Shown piece after piece: positions 21,119 through 32,500 of a stretch of 64,000 bases of DNA. The notes beneath the pieces are model-generated. The model saw only the letters and a program-made list of their open reading frames with translations. It searched no databases and was not told the origin of the DNA. Origin of the DNA: Begonia masoniana. Its lineage: Eukaryota; Streptophyta; Magnoliopsida; Cucurbitales; Begoniaceae. The stretch lies in assembly GCA_022432975.1 (NCBI GenBank), contig CM039509.1:25017432-25081431 (forward strand). Direction: 5' to 3'. Position numbers and translations under genes: made by a program. The number at the start of each line of letters is the position of its first letter. The stretch's first letter is position 1.

Positions 21119-22455
21119 TGTTGTGCGAAAAGCACACTACGCAAGTGCACGTTATCGTTACCAAGTAGTATATAAAAATGTCGATCCCACGGAGATAAAA
21201 ACTCTTATATTCTACTAATTTATGGAATATCAACAAATAATTAAAATGGAATTAAAAGATGATTGGATGACTCAAATTGACCTAAACAAAATATTCAACG
21301 AAGAAAATTAAAATAAGCTAGCACAAAGAATTACGAGAACACAAATTGAAAATATGATTCGGTTTCGATTTCCCTTGCTATTAATTTCCTATGGGTTAAC
21401 TCAAGTTACTTTTGATTGACTAGAATTTCTAATTAATTACGGAGATGACGTCACGTAATTTAGTCGTTTTTCCTATTGCTTTTACAATTCAAGAAAAGCC
21501 AACATGATGAAATAACTAAAATCAGCCCAACTCTCAACGTGTCACAAGGGTTTGAGTGAACATGACAAAACACTCGGACTATTGTCTGTCACGCACAATA
21601 ATCCCCCAGGTAACTTGGCACACGTCCTAACAACCACTTATTGACGTAAACATGGCGTCCTAGACTCTATATTATGGACAAGCATAACATAAAGTAAACA
21701 ATCAGCACATGCCAAATTAATCAACAATAAAAAGAGAATAACCCTTCGAAAATCAATAACTCAGTACTCTCTAATCGAATCAATTGAAAGTTAGTTCATA
21801 ATTGTGCAAAAACAAATCATGAGATTCAAAGAATTCATAAAATAACACAAAGAAATAATAATATTTTTTGTTCAGAGAGAGATAGAGAAGAAGAAGAAGA
21901 GCTGAAGTCGTTCAGAATTGCCGCCCCCGGTACGTGATATTTTGTCTTCTTCTTCCCCAAAAAAACTTCTTTTTCTTTCAGCGTCAGATCCCCTTTTGTT
22001 GATGATTCTTCCTCCTTTTCTTTTTCAAATTTTTCCTTTTTTTTTTTAATTGGTCTCCTAGCTTGCTGCCACATGTGTGCCACGTCAGCCCTAATCGGAT
22101 CAGATGGTTTTTAAGCAATCTTTCCTGATCTTTCTATATTTGAATTTGCTAAAAAAAATCTTGCCAAAGATCTTCTCTTTCAATCAACGGCTAGATGTGG
22201 CTTTATTTTGCCCAAAATCCTGTGAATCAAATAAATAAAATGCCAAGCAAAAATTCAATGAACATATCTGTCAAATTTCATACAACTAAAGGCATGGAAA
22301 CCGTATTTCCTGGAAAATGCAGCAGTGCTACTACAATGCTGTGGCATTGCTCCAATATTGTTTTAAAACGTCGTTTCAGCATTTTTTTCAGTACATTTTT
22401 CCTATCATTTGCACATCCAAATGAGTGTATAATAAGTCTTTTTCAAGACTTAACA
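21119..22455 (-). repeat. Athila-like element 5' LTR
   Basis: 1337 bp, same TG...CA ends as the 3' LTR and nearly identical to it along the whole length. Followed on the plus strand by the target duplication ACGCC. Confidence 0.93.
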
Positions 22456-22460
22456 ACGCC

Positions 22461-22733
22461 CGTGAAGTTCAATCCTGAATTGTAAAGGCAGTTGATCGGA
22501 GCCCGAAATTCCGATCTGTTTTTCTCACCGAGGAGAAGGTTAAGGATCTTCAAGGAGTGAACCTTGAAGTGTGGATGTAGGCATGGTTTGGCCGAACCAC
22601 GTAAAAAATCTTGTGTTGATTTTTTTTCTCTCTCTCTCTGTTATTTGTATTATTGTGTTTGCTTGCTGATTAGTTTAAGAAAAATTAAAAAGGTCTAATT
22701 CACCCCCCCTCATAGACAATCTCGATCCTACAT
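22461..22733 (+). repeat. Copia-1 3' LTR, second part
   Basis: Continues the LTR interrupted at 12638 with CGTGAAGTTCAAT and matches 3817-4089 of the 5' LTR. Ends CTCGATCCTACA, followed by target duplication TTAAG (22734-22738). Confidence 0.92.
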
Positions 22734-24850
22734 TAAGCACTAGATTGACCTACAGCCAGGGGTTATGTTGCCAAACCGTCCAGCCTAAAGGATGAACCTT
22801 GAAGAGACCAAAGAACTGCATAGTAAAGTACAAGAATTATTGGAAAAAGGTTATATCAGAGAGTCTAAGAGTCCGTGTGCAATTCCCACCCTATTTGTCC
22901 CAAAGAAAGATGGCTCAATGAAGATGTGCGTGAATAGTAGATCTTTTAACCAAATCACGATTAAGTATAGGTTCCCAATCCCTCAATTAGAGGATGTTGG
23001 ATGAGCTCAGGAAAATAACTATATTTTCAAAGGTGGATCTAAAGAGTGGATACCACAAAATCAGGATGAAAGAAGGCAGTGAGTGGAAAACATCCTGCAA
23101 GACCAAGTATGTGCTATTTGAATAGATGGTTATGCCATTCGGCCAGTCGAATTCTCCTAGCACATTTATGTGACTAATGCACCATGTATTGAAAATTCAT
23201 AGTTGTTTACTTTGACGACATCTTAGTCTATATCTTAGACTTACCTTCACACCTGGACCACCTAAGAACTGAACCCTATTCCAGTCCCTTAGGTTGCAAA
23301 GCTGTTCGTCAACCTTAAGAAGTGTTTTTCTGCCCAAGAAAAGGTTTACTTTCTAGGGTTTATCATTACTAAAGATGAGATGGAAACAAATGAAACCAAG
23401 GTTGAGAACATCAAGGATTGGCCCATTCCTACAGGCATATCGAAGATGCGTAGTTTCCATGGGTTAGCCTCATTTTACCGAAGATTCATTAAGGATTTCA
23501 GCTATATCACGACATCTATCATAGACTGCACCAAGAAGGGACGAGAGTTTCACTAAACTCCAGTTTGTTAGTATAGTTATGAGCTGATCAAGGAGAAACT
23601 ATGTCACTCCCCTGTACTAGCACTTCCAGATTTTAAAAAAGTATTCGAAATAGAGAGTGATGCATCTGGAGTGGGAATCATGGCTGTTCTCATACAAGAA
23701 GGAAGACCACTTGCATTTTTCAGTGAGAAGCTCAAGGGAGTAGCCCTCAACTATTCTACGTATGACAAGGAGTTCTTCGCAGTCATACAGGCCCTCGAGC
23801 AATGGCAACGTTATCTCTTATTTAAGGAATTTGTTATACACACTAACCACCAGGCATTGAAACATATTAAGAGTCAGGGTAAATTGGACAAGAGACATGC
23901 CAAATGGGTAGAATTTCTAGAAAGATATCCATATACCCTCAAGTATAAGAAAGGAGAGACCAATGTGGTAGTAGATGCGCTATCTAGGAGACACATTCTT
24001 TTAACCAAACTAAGAACTAGGTTCTATGAGTTTGAATGGATTAAGGATAGCTATGGGTCAGACCTGGACTTTGGACCGTATTATTTAAAGTGTCAGAACA
24101 AAGATTAGGGGGATTATCATATTATAGATGGGTATTTATTAAAGGAAAGCAAGTTGTGTATCCCCAATGGTAGTTTGAGAAAGTGTCTAGTCAAGGAGGC
24201 TCATTGTGGGGAATTATCTGGACATTTTGGAGAAAAGAAGACCCTGTACACACTCAAGGAACATTTCTTTTGGCCCCATCTTTTGCATGATGTACATCAG
24301 ATGCTTGAGTAGTGCATAGTCTACAAGAAGGCAAAAAGTAGAGTCTTGCCTCAAGGCTTATACCTACCCCTCCCTGTACCTACAAATCCATGAGTAGAGA
24401 TTAACATGAATTTGATTTTAGGACTCCCTCACACAGCTAGAGCTAAGGATTCCATTATGGTAGTTATGGATCGATTCTCCAAGACGATACATTTCATTGC
24501 TTGTGCCAAAACTGATAATGCTACCATTACTACTAAACTCTTCTTTAAGGAAGTAGTCAGGCTCCATGGAGTACCACAGTCAATAGTGTTTGATAGAGAC
24601 ACTAAATTTTTAAGCACATTTTGGAAGACCTTATGGAAGAAGATTGAGACAAAACTTCTATTCAGTACATCATTTAACCCCCAAACAACCGGTCAGAGTG
24701 AAGTAGTCAACAGAACTCTAGGATCATTTCTAAGAAGCGTCCTGGGAAAAAGTTTAACAAATTGGGACGTGCAACTCCCACCTTTAGAGTTTGCTTACAA
24801 TAGGAGTGTCCACACCTCTACTCAGCAGACACCTTTTGATGTAGCATATG
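22734..24850 (+). pseudogene. Gypsy relic A, part 2: RT, RNase H and integrase
   Basis: Continues relic [17 protein letters not shown] and [30 protein letters not shown], then a frameshift, KVDLKSGYHKIRMKEG and MVMPFG with TAG at 23123-23125 in place of the conserved Trp. The expected active site near 23215 reads as a degraded form. RNase [19 protein letters not shown] and [16 protein letters not shown] at about 23650-24000, ending [10 protein letters not shown]. Integrase: GHFGEKKT near 24220, then LILGLPHTARAKDSIMVVMD, FDRDTKFLSTFWK and QTTGQSEVVNRTL at about 24406-24850. Coding resumes at 27674 after solo LTR alpha; removal of the LTR and one ATATG copy restores VAYDFNP, the usual YGFNP block. 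Confidence 0.88.
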
Positions 24851-25085
24851 TGTAACAACCCCAGTTGGAGTCGCCACGTAATTCATAACTTAACCTCTTA
24901 ATCAATCAGTTCTTACTTCGTGCACCTTGTTCATTATTAGTATTATATTTTTTTTTTCTTCGCAAACATCTCCTAAACTGCATCTACCGATAGAGTCATA
25001 GACTCACATTGACCGATGGTCACGTGCCCGCCACGCGACACATCTGTTTCTAAACATCTCTTAAATTGCATCTGCCGATAGAGTC

Positions 25086-25460
25086 TAACGACCCCTTATC
25101 CCAGCAAGATATTGTCCGCTCTGAGGATTGGGCCATAACCCAATATCCTCCCCTCACGGCTTTGTTTGGCGAGAACTTCCCAGAAGGTCACCCAACCTGG
25201 AATTGCTCTTGCCGAAGCACTTTTAACTTCGGAGTTCTTATGGGATCTGTTGCCAATTGTGCTCCAAAACGCGTCTTACTACGTTTAGATGGTCTCTTTA
25301 CATATGTTTCATTTCCACATACTTCCCCAAGCGATGTGGAATTATGACGACCCCCTTTTTACGACGTGTCATCTTTCGGTTCGCCCGCGCGGAAGTACCG
25401 CCATCCGGGTTCCGGTTCGTGCAGCCATCGTATCCATACGTGCAAATTTGGGTCATCACA
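25086..25460 (-). mobile_element. Solo Cassandra LTR
   Basis: About 375 bp aligned throughout with the LTR at 1063-1439, lacking primer site and internal domain. The minus-strand start is TGTGATGACCC. The plus-left end lacks the expected TG and begins TAACGACCCC. CATAG on the right flank may be a target duplication whose left copy was trimmed. Lies within the 88-bp array, so it is younger than that array. Confidence 0.82.
25158..25275 (-). ncRNA. 5S rRNA-derived module (second Cassandra copy)
   Basis: The plus strand has cttcccagaaggtcacccaa and taacttcggagttcttatgg, again the reverse complement of 5S rRNA and somewhat better preserved than the first copy (GAAGCAC and CACCCAACC kept). Whether it can still be transcribed by RNA polymerase III is unknown. 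Confidence 0.75.
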
Positions 25461-26362
25461 CATAGACTTACATCGACCGATGGTCACGTGCTCGCCACGC
25501 GACACATCTGTTTCTAAACATCTCTTAAATTGCATCTGCCGATAGAGTCATAGACTCGCATCGACCGATGGTCACGTGCCCGCCACGCGACACATCTGTT
25601 TCTAAACATCTCTTAAATTGCATCTGTCGATAGAGTCATAGACTCGCATCGACCGATGGTCACGTGCCCGCCACGTGACACATCTGTTTCTAAACATCTC
25701 TTAAATTACATCTGCCGATAGAGTCATAGACTCTCATCGACCGATGGTAAAACATCTACCGGTCACAAGACGACAACACAACACTTACATCTTCTGGTAA
25801 TTGAGATACACAACATCTACCGATAGACATGATCAATCCATGTGCTCTTTTAAGGCATCTTCCGATAGAGAACATCTACCGGTGGATGCAAACTCATACA
25901 TCTTCCGATAGAGAACATCTATCGGTGGATGCAAATTCCTAACATCAACCGATAGAGTAGAGCTATCGGTGGATGCAAATTCCTAACATCAACCGATAGA
26001 GTAGAGCTATCGGTGGACATAGATATGCACAGACTTCTAACTTCATTGACTAATCACTCTTATAAATGAAAATCAAAGACTCATCCAGAATACATATAGT
26101 GGAAGACTTAATAACAGATCATTTAATAATCCTTATAACCATTCCCAGACTCAGTAGTCAACTAGACAATTTCAAAACTCAATGTTATAAAAATAAACTC
26201 ATCCTGCTTAAACTACCATATTCTTAATCATAACAAAGTCATAGAGCATTAACCAGGGGTCTCAATCGCCATCCAGCCACAGAATTGCACCCTGATCACC
26301 TTCCAACAACCAGGCTTAGACATCTTCATTAACTTTGAACTCCTCACCTGATATCTCGTCAC

Positions 26363-26971
26363 CTACATCATAAGGTTTAAACTATAAGCCTAATGCTTAG
26401 TAAGGAATACAATACTAACATGTATATGTGAATGCATAGTTACAAGAAAATCATGATCATGTTCGTTTCATGCTCTTTTCTTGTTCTTATTCGTGTTCTT
26501 GTTCATCACTTTCATCATATGGATTAAGGGAGGATTTGTGCTGTAAAGGGGGGATGACAGTGCAAGTGTACATAGTCCCTTTCGGGCCGTATTCATGGTC
26601 CTTCTCTTTGGACAGTGACATATGCCAAACCGCCCCAACCCTCACTTAGTCCGGTTGCATAAGTTTCATGTTCATTCTCATATCTTGTTCATGGGGAAAA
26701 ACATGCTCATAAATCATTTTCATATGCTTGGGAAGTAAATCATGATGCATGACATGAATTTTCTTAAATTATCGGACTATGGAAAATATCATACTAGACA
26801 GTTGACTTCATAGACTCTATCAGAACATCATATAACATAATTCTCAAACATCCGTAAATCATTCGAGTACAACCATCCTACTAACTTAAAACAAACATCA
26901 AACACATAACTAATTTAGTACCCTTAAGATGTAGGGCCCTAATGGTCGAAAGTCTTAATACATTCACTTAC
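26363..26971 (-). other. Candidate GT-AG intron within solo LTR alpha
   Basis: Donor on the minus strand CCAG/GTAAGTGAATG (GT at 26971-26970). Branch-like block CTTACTAAGCATTAGG at 26404-26389. Acceptor TTATGATGTAG/GTGA ending at 26363. The same ordered signals occur at similar spacing in three other LTR families of this window. Splicing itself is not shown by sequence alone. Confidence 0.45.
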
Positions 26972-27668
26972 CTGGTGTCCTTTGCAAATGGAATACTCCT
27001 TTCAAATCTTCTTCACCTAAATCATTTCACATTACCAAGTTAAAAATAAAATCCTAATAGTGCTAACCAAAAATCATCCTAATGCTTAACCTACTTGTAT
27101 TTCTATATTCTTTTGCCGAGCACCTTGTGTGCGTGGATTAAATTTCTACAATCTAAATAACCAGATTCAACCCAGTAACTAATCGCATACAGCAATCTAA
27201 ATGTCCAGAATCAACTCAAAAATGCCTTTACTAAACACATATTAGAAATGGTCCTATTATTACTCTGCCATTAAAGAATCTTGAACCTCGGGTTCTAACA
27301 AAAAACAGATCTCAAAGTATCTACCAGTAACTACATTCATTAAGTCTTACCTGGTAAGCTAAGTATCGGCGAGAACGAAGGAGAATCGGTTGTTGATGAA
27401 GAAGGCTACCTGCTGCGAAAGAGAGAGAGAGTGTTCTGGGAGGATGGGAATCGCCGAGAGAGAATGTCGGCTACAGTGGGGTTTTTGTGAGGTTTAATAG
27501 TTTCCATTTTCTACTTATACCAAATAGGTTCCTTATTAATTACAATTCTGCCACTACAATAGAAATCCAATAAGCTTTGGTATATAATTATTAAATAAAA
27601 GGTCAAATAAAGAGGTGACCGTTAATTCCGTTAAGAAAATCACCTGACTGAGAATGTCGGGTGTTACA

Positions 27669-28355
27669 ATATGACTTCAACCCCCTTACACCATTAGACC
27701 TTTTGCCACTCCCTGTCACGAGTCTTGTAAACCTAGTAGGGGCCAAAAAAGCTGTACAAGTAAAACAAATAGATGAGGTAGCTCAAAAATCCATACAGAA
27801 GAAGAACGATGCCTATGCAAAATAAGCCAACAAGAGGCGTAAAGAAGTAATATTCAATGAAGGTGATTTAGTGTGGCTCCATTTGAGGAAGAAACATTTT
27901 CCCAAGCAACAACAATCTAAACTCCTTCCACAAGCTGATGGACCCTTTAAGATTTTAGAGAGCATTAATAACAATGCTTATAAATTGAAATTACCATGGG
28001 ATTATGGAGTATTCGCTACCTTTAACGTGCAGGATCTATCACCATATGTTGGAGAAGAAGACGATATCGGGAAGGATGAGCCCCTATAGATTTGAGGTCA
28101 AATCCTCACTCACCCGGGGAGGATGATATGTTGCGGAGGCCTGTTACTCGTTCTCAAACAAAGGTACAATCATCTATTAATATTTATTTTGACAAGTTTG
28201 CTAGTTTTGCAGGTGAATGCCTTTTTAGTAACTAGGAGTTGGAGCCAATTCCTGAAGACATGGGGAAGCCTACACATGTTCTCTCTTGGGAATCACTTTC
28301 AAGATCATTCCACAATGAAGAGGGAATTTGTCTTCCCGAAGACAAATTCTTGTAA
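27669..28355 (+). pseudogene. Gypsy relic A, part 3: integrase C-terminus and pol tail
   Basis: After the ATATG duplicate the frame reads DFNPLTPLDLLPLP, then [23 protein letters not shown] and [22 protein letters not shown] at about 27835-27990, the GPF/Y-like C-terminal integrase module. [12 protein letters not shown] follows to a stop at 28087-28089. In another frame DLRSNPHSPGEDDM and RRPVTRSQTK continue to about 28355. The bulk at 27871-28089 is still open. No chromodomain was recognised. Confidence 0.82.
28324..28349. repeat. Perfect inverted repeat at the end of relic A pol
   Basis: GAATTTGTCTTC and GAAGACAAATTC, 12-bp arms separated by CC. It lies at the point where chromovirus elements often carry a TTTGAGGACAAA-type sequence between pol and the polypurine tract. 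Confidence 0.7.
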
Positions 28356-29540
28356 TCATTTGTTTTGTGTATATTTTTGGTTTGTGGCAAACATTGGCTT
28401 TTTCTTATATTTTTGGCAAACATTGACATTTTATTTTGTTGGATGCATTGCATGTTAGTTTGTAGGTTAGCGGGTGGCCGAGGTTTGGCACGCACATGGC
28501 CGAGGTTCGGTGTGCACATTGCCAAAATTTTGGCGCGCAAGAGTAATTTCACGCACGACTGAGGTTTGGCAAGCATGATCGAGATTTGGAGCGCAAAAGT
28601 ACTTCTCTCATGTGTTAGAGCATTGGCGTATGAGGGAACAACGAGCGCGCGCAGAATGAAGAAAGGATGAGCGCATAGATGAGTGACCTAGCCATAAGGA
28701 GGATCCTTGGTAGGGGGCGCACAGATGCTGACCTGGCCAATGCCATCGCCGTTGATCAGCGTGCGCAAGGACAACTGCGGGGCCGAGCAATGAACAATAG
28801 ATTCTTCCCAAAACTTTCCTCCATCATTTTGAATCCATTCTAGCTCAGCCACGTTCCAGTAAGGATTAAGGACCAATGGAGTGGTGCGAACCTATCCATG
28901 CAAGGATATACACGTTGGATGCCGAAGCAAGGAGGCGCGTGTGCACGTGGCTGAGAATCGAGCCCAATGCTCTTTCCTTTGTTTCTTCAGATGAAACCCT
29001 AGCAACCTTAGGAGATATTTAAGCATCGTTTGCTGCATTGTACAAACACTTTGGATTAATAGAAAATTGTTGTTTCCCTTACAATCTTCAAAGAGCATTT
29101 GGCCTTCCAAGTTATTGTGCCTCGGTGAGTGATATCCGAGTAGAGTGCGCCTCTATTGTCATCTAAGTTTCGTGGTTACTTGGTGGCTCTTATTGCCATC
29201 CTTTTCTCTCCAATCTTGCAAAGGTTGGAAGCTACAAGAAAGGGGTGGAAAACCAAGCCTAGTTGCTGGAGTATTCCTTCTTCATTGAAGGTCTCATTAT
29301 CCAAAGTGCCATAAGTTGCCTCTTAAACCAGCTGCGGGTGTTCCTTTCATCTCGACATTTTTCTTCCTAAAATTTTAAGGGCTTACTCATGACTCACTAG
29401 GTAAGTTTTCCCTAAGTTTTCATAGCATTTGGATCTATATTGACAAAGTTGTGCATACTGTTTGGGGTACTAATCGGATTGAGCCGAGAAGTACCGACCC
29501 TTGTGCTTTGTTGTTATTTAACTAGGTTTTTAGGTTCAAA
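28356..29540 (+). other. Unassigned, probably LTR or 3' region of relic A
   Basis: No credible gene. 28470-28600 has several copies of a word close to GGCCGAGGTTTGGC followed by gcgca. The segment near 29130-29300 resembles the LTR end/leader style of Gypsy elements. I could not identify LTR ends or a target duplication. Short open frames here carry no known motif. Confidence 0.4.
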
Positions 29541-32500
29541 TCATGTCACTCTTTGACCGTTTACCTTAAATGTTTTATTTTCCGCTCGGCGTAGCTCAAC
29601 GGCACCATGCGAAAACATTTGAACTATTGTAAATGGACCCGACCATCTTGACTTTAGCTTTCCCAGAAAGAGCTTTAAACGCGAATTAAATAATAACACT
29701 TGTTGACCCGGCGCTAGCTCTTTCTTCATGATATGCTTATCATGCCACGCTTTTGTTTTTTCCTTGTAAATCTTGGAATTCTCATAAGCATTTGTAGGCA
29801 ATTCATGATCATTTACTCCTCTAGGTCTGATAGATCCTATATTTTCTATTCCTTTGATGGAAGGTGAAAATGAATTCAATTGTGAAGTCGTATGCAATGC
29901 ACAAAAGATGCTTGTACGGTTGTTTCATTATTTATTGTTTTTCTCTTTAACTCATCATGTGAGATAGAGAAACCATTTATTAAATCATCAAGGTAATGAT
30001 CCATCAACTTGCTAGTTCTTTTTATGGGGCACAAACGGGAGAATTTATCTTGAAATTCATTCATTTGGATGAGTCATTCGTGACCGGTGGCTGTCAAGTC
30101 GAAATTTAACCTTTTTATAGCCCACAAAGCCTGGTGTTCAAGTTCGACAGGTAAGTGACAAGCTTTACCAAATACCAACCGATATGGTGACATTCCCAAA
30201 GGAGTTTTGAAAGCAGTTTGATAAGCACATAGTGCGTCATCCAACTTGCGTGCCCAATCTTTACGTGAAATACTCACTGTCTTCTTGAGAATGAGCTTGA
30301 CTTCACGATTGGAGATTTTTGCTTGACCATTTGATTGGGTGTGATACCCCAATGCCTAACACCATTTTTTAAAAGTAACAAATAAAATTGCTTATTACAT
30401 AAATGTGTACCTTCGCCACTAATGATGGCGCGAGGCCTGTCGAAACTGGTGAATATATTTTTGCGCAAAAAATTTAGGACCACTTTGTCGTTGTTAGTTG
30501 TCATAGCTACTGCTTCGACCCATTTTGAGACGTAATCCACGGCGAGAAGAATGTATTTGTTGTTGAATGAGGATGGATACGGCCCTATAAAATTGATTCC
30601 CCACACATCGAAAAGCTCAACTTCAAGGATATTTATCAAAGGCATCTCATTACGGTGTGATATATTACTCGTATGTTGACATCGATCACAAGCTATGACA
30701 AATGAATGTGCATCCTTAAATAGGGTTGGCCAATAGAAACAACATTGAAGTAGTTTTACTGCTGTTTGATTTCCTCCAAAGTGACCACCACATTCAAGAG
30801 TGTGGCAATGCTTCAAAATAGATATTATCTCATCTTCTGTAATACAACGCCTTATCACTTGATCTGCGCAATGCCGATATAGAATTGGCTTTTCCCAATA
30901 ATATCGCTTTACATCGGAAAAAAATTTCTTCTTTTGGTGTGACGAAAAGTCGAGCGGTATGATTTGATAAGCGAGAAAGTTCACATAATCCGCATACCAC
31001 GGCAACTTATCAATCACAAGAACCTCTTTGTCTAGAAAATCATCATCAATTGACTTATTGCTATCTGGCACGTGAACTTGAGTTTCTAAACGCAAGAGAT
31101 GATTGGCAACTAGGTTTTCCGTTCCCTTCTTATCCTTTATCACAAGATCGAACTCTTATAGTAACAACACCCAATGAATGAAGCTGGGTTTGGTCTCTTT
31201 CTTCTTCATGAGGTACTTTATTGTGGAAGACCAGTGAAGACAACTAGCTTGTTACCAATGACGCATGATTTGAACTTGTCAAATGCAAAGACGATGGCAA
31301 GCAACTCTTTCTCGGTGGTAGTGTAGTTGAGTGGAGCGTCGTTAAGAGTGCGAAAGACTTTATCTTTCTTTTGACCCAAAATTGCTCCCACTACAAAATT
31401 GCTAGCGTCACTCATGATCTCAAAAGGTAACTCCCAATCGGGTGCAATGATAATCGGCGCCAACAAAAGTTCTCTTTAAGAACATTGAAAGCTTCTAAAC
31501 ACTCGGCAGTGAAAACAAATGAGACACCTTTTTCAAGTAAGTTGCAAAGTGGCTTAGTAGTCTTGGAAAAGTCTTTTATAAAATGTCGATAGAAACCTGC
31601 ATGTCCAAGTAAACTCCGCACTCTTTTAACCGAGATAGGTGGCGATAATTTCTCAATTGCAACTATCTTTGCCCAGTCCACCTCAATACCTTGTGATGAA
31701 ATCTGATGACCCAACACAATCCCTTCTTCACCATGAAGTGGCATTTTTCCCAATTTAGCACCAAATTAGTCTCCACACATCGAGATAGCACCTTGGATAA
31801 ATTTTCTAAGCAGGCATCAAATGATGACCCAAACACCGAAAAATCATCCATGAAGACTTCAATATAATGCTCTACCATATCTGAGAAAATTGCCATCATG
31901 CACTGTTGAAAATTCGTCGGTGCATTACACAAACCAAAAGGCATTCGATGAAAAGCAAACGTACCGTACAAACATGTGAAACTTGTCTTTTCTTGATCTT
32001 CTGGGGCGATGACGATTTGATTGTAACCAGAATAACCATCTAGGAAGCAATAGTAAGCATCCTTGGAGAGCCTATCAAACATTTGGTAGATGAGCCGTAA
32101 AGGAAAGTGATCATTGCATGTAGCTTTGTTCAACTTCTGGTAATCCATGCAAATCCTTCACCCGGTGACAGTTTGAGATGATATGAGCTCATTGTTGTCA
32201 TTTTTAATTATCATCATTCCACTGTTCTTCGGCACACATTGCGCTGGGCTCACCCATGAGCTATCAAGTATTGGATAATTATACCCGGTGTCTAACCACT
32301 TCAAAACTTCTTTCTTCACTACTTCTTTCATTGCTAGATTCAAACATCGTTGGTGCTCAACTGATGGTCAATGATCTTCCTCCATTAAAATTTGATGAAC
32401 ACAAAATGAGGAACTAATACCTTTAATGTCTGATAAGGTCCACCTAATAACAACTTTGTAGGTCTGAAGCATGTTCAACAATTCCTCCTCTTCCGTTGTA

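Larger units (their letters stand above)
12639..22455 (-). mobile_element. Athila-like Ty3/Gypsy retrotransposon, complete
   Basis: 9817 bp with two 1337-bp LTRs, target duplication ACGCC (12634-12638 and 22456-22460), tRNA-Asp primer site, one uninterrupted gag-pol frame and a polypurine tract. Element orientation is minus. It sits inside the 3' LTR of Copia-1, so it is younger than Copia-1. The two LTRs differ by little more than one-base indels in homopolymers (for example near 13330 and 13388 against 21807 and 21865), which together with the intact ORF indicates a recent insertion. No chromodomain is present, consistent with the Tat/Athila branch; Athila is favoured by the tRNA-Asp site and pol wording. 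Confidence 0.93.
2718..22733 (+). mobile_element. Copia-1, Sirevirus-like Ty1/Copia retrotransposon with a nested insert
   Basis: Bounded by LTRs beginning TGTTGACTTAAATAG and ending CTCGATCCTACA, with the 5-bp target duplication TTAAG at 2713-2717 and 22734-22738. Order: LTR, tRNA-Met-type primer site, gag, pol (PR-IN-RT-RH), an extra ORF pair, repeated purine tracts, LTR. IN before RT and the Gag wording place it in Ty1/Copia. The extra 3' ORF, the multiple polypurine tracts and the Gag type fit the Sirevirus lineage. The 3' LTR is split by the Athila-like element at 12639-22455. Without that insert the element is about 10.2 kb. Coding genes carry several lesions although the LTR pair is very similar, so this copy is probably non-autonomous. 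Confidence 0.92.
24965..25750. repeat. 88-bp tandem array in solo LTR alpha
   Basis: Four to five copies of an 88-bp unit (starts at 25461, 25549, 25637 and a partial at 25725; an earlier one at about 24998 is split by the Cassandra LTR). Each unit holds two LTR words (CATCGACCGATGG and CATCTGCCGATAG) and a G-box-bearing GGTCACGTG followed by a GC-rich cgccacgcgac. Confidence 0.88.
24851..27668 (-). repeat. Solo LTR alpha (chromovirus type)
   Basis: 2818 bp from TGTAACAACCCC to GGTGTTACA with target duplication ATATG (24846-24850 and 27669-27673), and no internal domain. It is therefore a solo LTR left by LTR-LTR recombination. Sense is inferred as minus from the candidate intron and TATA-like GGTATAAGTAG (27511-27522), arranged as in the complete Tekay-like element. 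It contains an 88-bp tandem array (about 24965-25750) and more CATCTACCGATAG-type words to 26035. Inside that array sits a solo Cassandra LTR. Confidence 0.9.

Noticed and set aside
24965..25750. CRISPR-like regular repeats
   Set aside because: Direct tandem units without unique spacers in plant LTR sequence; no cas genes.
28608..29110. Small frames on the minus strand
   Set aside because: No motif, no codon pattern, region looks like LTR or untranslated sequence.
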